Below, one piece after another: positions 58,601 through 64,000 of a stretch of DNA of 64,000 nt. Source of the stretch: Dermanyssus gallinae (Eukaryota; Arthropoda; Arachnida; Mesostigmata; Dermanyssidae). The DNA lies in NCBI GenBank assembly GCA_003439945.1, contig QVRM01001748.1, forward strand, positions 216,173-280,172, written 5' to 3'. The translations under genes were made by a program, and so were the position numbers. Numbering within the stretch: the stretch's first letter is position 1; each line of letters starts with the position of its first letter. The notes beneath the pieces were generated by a model. That model was not told the origin of the DNA. It saw only the letters and a list, made by a program, of their open reading frames with translations, and ran no database searches.

Positions 58601-61600
58601 GCGACCTGCTTTTTGGCATTTTCTGCCACCGCCGTACTCGTAGCGTTGCTCGAACTCTTGTCGGTTTTAAAGAAGGTCTTTATCGACGACATTTGATGTC
58701 TAGGGTCGTCTGCTGCGGATGGCGTCTCAGTCTTCGTGTCAGAGACAAGATCATCGTCCTCACAGACAAGGTTGATAGCGGTCGTTGGCTCACGTTTTGA
58801 TGTAAAGTACTGGGCAAGTGTACCTCTCGGTGTACGTCCCGCCCCCGGTGTTTCTCGGCCTCCTTTGGGGTTACGCTTATTCCTACTTGCGGATGACGCA
58901 GACACTGGGGTTGTCGACACACCGGCGCCTTCAACGGCCACCGCCTTCGAGCTAGGAGTGGTCGCCGAGAGTGTTGGCTTGAAGAAGCTGCTAATGCCAC
59001 TTGCGGACGATACTTTCGTTCCCTCGACGTGCCCGCTCTGCGTGGCTTCCTGAAGATCGGCTAGTACGCGACGTCCGGGCCGTTCCGAGGAAGAATTCAC
59101 TTCGAGTACCTGCGCGACGTGCGAATTTCGTAAAATCTTCCCTCTACGCGGTCCCTACATATATGTATATATTTACATATAAGCACTCTATAAATGCGAC
59201 TGACACCCACTTACTGACCTTTTCATGGGTTAAGTTAAAACCTAACGCAACATCGGGGTTTGATTCAATGAACCAACATTACCAACTACATTTTTGACAT
59301 CCGATCAAACGGTTCCTCCGCCGTTTGGTTCTGGTGGCCGCCGTTAGTGCTGGGTGTGACAGCAATAGCAAATAACAAGGAGATATATCGGAGCGGGTTT
59401 AAGAATGAGACGGGCACAACGAAAATCACGCAGTATATTGAAAAGGGTATTTACAATTAAAGGCGAAAAAACAAAGTTTGGTCAGGCTCTAGATAGCCCC
59501 ATAATATCACTCTTACTGAGACCGTCTTTGTGTCCTTAATAAAAGACTCGTAAAACTGAAAATGAAAGTTCGAGCGAGTAAGTAGGTTATATTTCACCGT
59601 AGGGGCTTTAAATAACGACGTTTAGGGAGAAAAATAGTGCGGACAGTCTATGACTCCAACACGGCCGAGACGGATACTGAACTGCTGCTCAAAAGAAGCG
59701 CCGCAATTTCTGGCCGCAATTAGTTAAGGGGGCGGATGAGACGATAGACACTTCCTATTCCTGAGCAATATTCATCTGAATACACTAAAGCAACATACAT
59801 TTTTCCTCAGAAAGGGCACCCCAGCCGTACCACAACGCTAAAGCGTCTAAAAAAGAGGGGCGGAATGCTCGCTTAATTGAAGACACAGTCTTGGCTGACG
59901 ACAGATGGACCAGGTTTGAGAAGTCGTATGCGTTCGTTATAGACATCAAAGGCTCTCCCTGATGCGGCTCATTGCATTCAAGGCCAAATCTTTTGAAAAC
60001 CATACGCTGACGGTCAGATCACATGTCAGTTAACAAAATGTTGTAGATGGTAATGATAAACGGATGGTATAAAATGGTAGCCAGAAGTATAAAAGAGGGT
60101 CTGAAGCCCTGTTCGAGCGGCTCGAACGACTAAGCAACATCGACATGTACTAGTGTATCTGTTACAAAGAATCAAAGCGAATGTTTGCAGGATAAACATG
60201 TTGCAGGTATCTGCAGGTAATGCAGGTACTAGGTCAGCATGCACTGGCACGCTCACGCCTTTGAGTAAAAAACCCATAAATATTACAAATGTTCCTTAAT
60301 TCATACCTAATCATTTTCGGCCTGACCCACAGCTAAGATTAACCGCCCACAAAACCGCTTTTCGCATTGCTTCATAGTCATCACAAATGTGCAACGGTAG
60401 GGCTCGAACCCGCGCACCTATGTGTCTCCTCCGGTCGCGAGGCTCAGGCGAATGCAGACGCCACCAGACTCTTAATTCATCATGGAGAGGCCGTATAGCG
60501 CCAGTGAAAGAAGTAGTGTTTAACAATTTAAAGATCCATGAGCACATGGGGATAAAATAATTTGGGGGAGGGGGCATGGCCGTGCCTATTGCATTACTAT
60601 ATCAAGATTGATATTTGCATAATCTAAACGAACTTAAAAGTGTGACAAATTTGTTTTAGAGCCTAATTAACATATATATATATATATATATATATATACA
60701 TTGCACCGGGGTTGAGAGGAATCAAGGTTTAGTGGGTTTGTCAATCCCACATTCACACATCATCGGTGGCTGCCGGTGACGCATGTAAATCATGCGTTCC
60801 CTTGCCAAGTAAAAATCTTATTTTATTCTGTAATAGTAAAGCCTCACCGTGTAGCCCAGGCGATGAGCAACATAGTAGACTAGGGCAGTTTTGCCAACTC
60901 CAGGGGGTCCCCGAATTAGCATAGCATTCGACAGAGTTTCTCGAACGGAAGAATTAGAGTCCTGAAAAAAAGGAGTTGGCATTGGACCATAGTAAGTCGA
61001 CAATTTCAACGAGCAAATCTTTTATGGCAGGTAGTTGCATATGCCATTGACAAGTACATGTGCTGGGACGAAAAGGAAGAATATATGGGGCGAAAAGAGA
61101 AAACTGCGGTAATGACAACAACACATTTCAGCCCGATTACTATCAATGCTTTAATTTATACAATCATATTTATAAAGAGCGCTAAGTGCTTACATAGAAA
61201 TCTAAAATATGTATATGCCTCTACAAAATATAGGGATACGCACGCAATCACTGAATATGTTCCGTTTGACTGGATCTTTCCACTGTTTGAGCCATTCTTC
61301 CAGTTGTTGAACAGCAGTAGCATTGCCTATAAACGATCCATAGGCACTCGGCCTACAAAATAGTATATATAGGCATTATATTGTCTTATTGCACAACTAG
61401 AACGGAAACATATATGGTCTTCCAGAATTAATTCAACAAATTTTGGGCTCTAGTACAACTCGGCGAAAAAATATTTTTCCAGTGGAACAAGGGGCGGAAA
61501 TGTCTTCTAAAAGAATGGGTAATTAAATGTTAGAGCCAAAATAAAAGGATTGCCAAGAATTTTATTTCTTGAGAAGTACCTTCAGTACAACATTCTCCAA

Positions 61601-62216
61601 ATTAAAATGTTCTCTAAATACGCAGGTATGATTGGTTTGTCGATAGAATCACTGGGACTCTCGCAGTCGCAGATTTAGTGAAGATATGTCAGGATAAACG
61701 GCTAGATACAACCACGTTTGATCATTTCGCTCTCACTCAAAAAGATAACATTTCCCCTTGTTCCATTGAAAAAAAAATTGACCCCCGAGTTGTTGACCCC
61801 AGAGCTCGTTGGACGTACTCTCGGAGACCCTGTATGTATATATATATATTTACGGTTCGAGGCCATTGAAAGTTGACAACGTTGCCGATTTTTCTTTGTT
61901 CGCCGACGAGTAGAGCTATTGCGAATCTGAGGTCGTTTGGTATTGATAACTTCTGCTTCCTCTAAAAGGGACGATTTTTCCTTTAAATATCGAATATTAA
62001 TACATGGCAAACACACTCACGCGTACTTCACGGTCCAGACATCGCGCGAGACGAAGGTACCTGGCAGACAATCTTCCTCGATCGTGGCCGGCTCTTCTCG
62101 CTGCGCCGAAATTAACTCCCCCTTCAAGGTCTTTTGAGTAGCAGGCATTTCGTTAGCAATTGTCATATTCGCACCTCTTCGATCACTAACTGCTCCATTC
62201 ACGGTCATCAGAAGGC
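55355..62216 (-). CDS. ATAD5: ATAD5 / Elg1, PCNA-unloading RFC-like ATPase (5' partial)
   Basis: ATAD5 replaces RFC1 in a clamp-loader-like complex that removes PCNA from DNA after replication and recruits USP1-UAF1. Exons in coding order: 62216-62021, 61352-61244, 60961-60848, 59109-58300, 57996-57800, 57304-57005, 56589-56455 (tentative), 56120-56024, 55633-55355 (TGA). All phases agree. Landmarks: WTVKYAP across the first junction (human WTEKYQP), GNATAVQQLEEWLKQWK (human GNELAIKKLHSWLKDWK), Walker A GPPGVGKT, the RFC-box-like VNSSSERPGRRVLADLQEAT, Walker B ILFDDVDVIFDDD, sensor 1 ILTAT, DVRRSLL, LSECDLFTGAL, and the C-terminal block ending LGPEQITRLASYW. The N-terminal region (long and poorly conserved in ATAD5) was not found with confidence. 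Eight exons are solid; 56589-56455 is supported mainly by phase. Confidence 0.93.
56455..56589 (-). CDS. ATAD5: Tentative ATAD5 exon, amphipathic helix segment
   Basis: Bounded by ctctaaag and the donor gttctg, it enters and leaves in phase 2, so including or skipping it keeps frame. It reads AKRWMERLPMERLDTSPRAV, then EELLEIEAFVLIRKAVTPFN. This fits the helical region after SDGW in human ATAD5 (GELKAAAEALSF) only loosely. The acceptor is poor, and a better polypyrimidine acceptor at 56698 leads into stops in the required frame. Confidence 0.5.
58300..59109 (-). CDS. ATAD5: ATAD5 large exon: RFC box, disordered linker with three PIP-like motifs, Walker B
   Basis: The 270-codon exon starts VLEVNSSSERPGRRVLADLQ (human FEVNASSQRSGRQILSQLKE). 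It passes through a long Ser/Thr/Ala-rich linker and ends with Walker B (ILFDDVDV, about 58500-58477), then SSKKPCILTAT and LIDLHRPSPSQ. The insertion of about 180 residues between Walker A and B is typical of ATAD5 and absent from RFC subunits. Within it three [IL]-x-x-[FY]-F motifs each precede basic residues: GISSFFK (58998-58978), TLAQYFTSKR (from 58821) and SIKTFFK (58686-58666). The human protein has TLANYFK at the equivalent of the second. Confidence 0.94.
60318..60472 (-). mobile_element. tRNA-derived SINE (family A), copy 6, in ATAD5 intron
   Basis: Shows cttttcgcattgcttcatag, gggctcgaacccgcgcacct, atgtgtctcctccggtcgcg and agacgccaccagact in order. It lies in the 59110-60847 ATAD5 intron, in the same orientation as the gene. 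Confidence 0.75.
60848..60961 (-). CDS. ATAD5: ATAD5 Walker A exon
   Basis: The 38-codon phase-0 exon reads DSNSSVRETLSNAMLIRGPP, then GVGKTALVYYVAHRLGYT. The P-loop is GPPGVGKT, with the canonical Lys-Thr. It matches human LITGPTGVGKTAAVYACAQE. Acceptor ttttttcag, donor gtgagg. Confidence 0.95.
61410..61842. mobile_element. Foldback element related to the 41.8-42.9 kb palindrome, in ATAD5 intron
   Basis: Left (about 61410-61560) and right (about 61720-61842) parts are imperfect inverted copies: ttttccagtggaacaagggg opposite ccccttgttccattgaaaaa. The right end, gagctcgttgg...gaccctgtatg, has the same layout as the right end of the 41838-42907 element and again borders (TA)n. It is clearly more decayed. 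Confidence 0.6.
62021..62216 (-). CDS. ATAD5: ATAD5 exon leading into the AAA+ module
   Basis: Encodes LLMTVNGAVSDRRGANMTIA, an acidic segment (REEPATIEEDCLPG), then FVSRDVWTVKYA. The W-T-x-K-Y motif precedes the AAA+ fold in RFC1-like proteins. The acceptor is cgtttacag and the donor gtgagt; it enters in phase 1 and leaves in phase 2. Earlier exons are not identified. Confidence 0.85.
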
Positions 62217-62283
62217 CTGTAAACGTGTGTTGATACCAAAGTTACCATGCATATCTATATGCGCTGTACCCCCTATTTCAAAT

Positions 62284-62319
<36 letters not shown>

Positions 62320-64000
62320 ACTAAGCTTCGCCCAATTAGCGTTAGTTCGCTCAAAAATGTCTTAATCCCGACAAATGTTCGAAAATATTGAACAACACAG
62401 GAACAAAGGAGGCTTTAGATATATTATGTGAGGAATGCCTCATGTTCGACTTTTCTTTGCCAGAAGGTTGCGTGTTATATCTATTACCGTGTATAAATTA
62501 TGGTTCGTATCATTCAGAAAGCACTAGGTAATACTTGAAACGAGTATTATTTAGTAAGTAAGACACAAACAAAAAAATATATATAAGGTGTTAAATTGAA
62601 TAATATAATAAGCATTTTTGCCATTCGAATAGGGAAGCAAAAATGTCTTAATGGAAGAAAATCGTCACTATTGACCTAATTCGGAAGTATCAAGATGCCA
62701 AATCTCTTACCGTTTAAGGTCAATACCCTCAAAATCTCGCCTTGATTGCCCCCATGAATCACATATATTCAGGAATATGCACATTTTAAAGGGATAATTC
62801 TTGTGAGTACCAACTCGATGCTGATTCGATTCGTGTTATGAATAACCCCCCCTCATGGCGGATTCCCATAGAGCCCTATGTAAACCGAGAGGAAACGTTA
62901 TTGGCTGGTGTACAGTTTGTGTTTAGGGAGTGGGAGGAAAAGGCTTACCTTAATCAGATCGCAAATCAAGCCACCAAAGATTTGGTATCAAACATGAGCC
63001 TCATTAAATGCGTATTTTCCTAAACATGAAATTTTCTGAGAGTATTAGCACAATATTGAGGAATTAAACGTGAAAGCTCTAAATGCGACATTACAGAATT
63101 CCAATTTTCGCGAATGCACTACTGCTACCGGGCTCGATTTGCTTACTAAGCCAAGGCAGCAGACTTATTAGACTGATACAACAAAGGTGGGAATTGATCA
63201 GGGTGGGTCGGACTGGAGTAACAGTCGCCTATCCGTATTAGTTTTTGCCTGCAGTCGTCGAATGAACCGATTAATATAACAATCTGAATTTGTCGCCACA
63301 CATTCGGTATCGTATGCCCTGCGACCCCCTATGAGCCCGTCGTCATTACAGCCAAGGGATAGTTACTATAGGGGGAGCTTATACATGACCTGACCAACCT
63401 GATCTATTTGCGAGAAAGCTGTACACGGCGCAAAAAAATCGCGCGAAAGCACGGTGAAAGAGGGTCGTCATAATTACTCTCGCTGTGAATAGTGTGCAAA
63501 ACGAACAGCATCAACAAAAAGTCCAATGAGCGAACATTTGTCTCTAGAAAATGTGCCCTGGAATGCCCATGCCCTTCAGTGCCCCTCATGTGCAGTAATT
63601 TTTAATTTGGCAGAAGTTATTTTAAAATAACTAAAATTAAACTTCGATGATAATAAATCTTTTTAGAATGTTTAACCCTTCTAATTCCTCAGTAATTTAT
63701 GCAACGCACATTATGTCTTCACGCATTGGCATGAAAAATAAATATTGTTTGCCTTTGCCGGATCTCCGTTGCTGCTGCTGCTGCGGTTGTTGTTGTTGTT
63801 GTTCGGCGCATCGAGACGTTTTGACTGAAGGAGGGGGTGTGGCTTTACACGGCGGTCGACGATTCTCCTCTCGGACCTTGGCTGAGTCCAAAGTCCGAGG
63901 TCGAACGCGCCTGTTCAACAAGGCGGGTTTCGCAGAGGCCGACTCTTGATCGTGATGATGACAGGACCTCGACAGACGACCTCACTCGAGACCTTCTTCG
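62217..64000. other. Upstream part of ATAD5 locus, no certain exon
   Basis: Most likely intron and possibly further exons of ATAD5. The minus-strand segment 63921-63740 has a Pro/Arg-rich reading with a Gln tract (RPPCKATPPPSVKTSRCAEQ, then QQQQPQQQQQRRSGKGK). This could belong to the poorly conserved ATAD5 N terminus, but it lacks a recognisable match. (TA)n lies at 62288-62315. Confidence 0.35.

Noticed and set aside
61230..61246. U12-type donor (gtatccctat) at the ATAD5 61352-61244 exon
   Set aside because: It would leave the exon in phase 1 and hit a stop in the next exon; the gtgcgt site two codons earlier keeps frame.

Overview
The window is nuclear DNA of an animal. It has many small introns with GT..AG borders, tRNA-derived SINEs, several non-LTR retrotransposon families and dozens of (TA)n and trinucleotide microsatellites. 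The three recognisable proteins are conserved animal proteins, and an arthropod source (possibly a mite or other chelicerate) is my best guess. That guess is inference; the sequence alone does not settle the species.

Layout. (1) 1-16039, + strand: DDB1, the three-propeller adaptor of CUL4 ubiquitin ligases. It lacks only the short first coding exon, which must lie before base 1. Eighteen exons join in phase to a stop at 16039. The larger introns carry retrotransposon debris: an R2-like 3' fragment in the 8351-9728 intron and an antisense APE-type LINE in the 11686-14861 intron. (2) 18291-25452, - strand: a LASP (LIM and SH3 protein) gene in five exons, convergent with DDB1 (stops 2.25 kb apart). 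Its LIM exon carries two compensating single-base frameshifts. (3) About 25.5-55 kb: no convincing host gene. It holds LINE fragments, at least three SINE-like families, a 1.07-kb near-perfect palindrome with mariner-like ends inside (TA)n, minisatellites, a 2-kb block of GTT/CAA-type triplet repeats, and a GC-richer stretch near 31 kb that could be a promoter. (4) 55355 to at least 62216, - strand: ATAD5/Elg1, the large subunit of the RFC-like complex that unloads PCNA. Eight well-supported exons and one tentative exon run from just before the WTxKY motif to the stop; the 5' part continues past the window or in unrecognised exons up to 64000.

How the genes relate. DDB1 (CRL4 adaptor) and ATAD5 (PCNA unloader) both act in replication and repair around PCNA, but they are 39 kb apart with LASP (an actin cytoskeleton protein) between them, so I see no functional cluster. 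Most interesting: three PIP-like [IL]xx[FY]F motifs in the ATAD5 linker, the palindromic element able to form a roughly 510-bp hairpin, the LIM-exon double frameshift, and three low-complexity insertions that lengthen DDB1.

All family assignments come from reading translations against remembered conserved motifs and splice phases; no database search was run.
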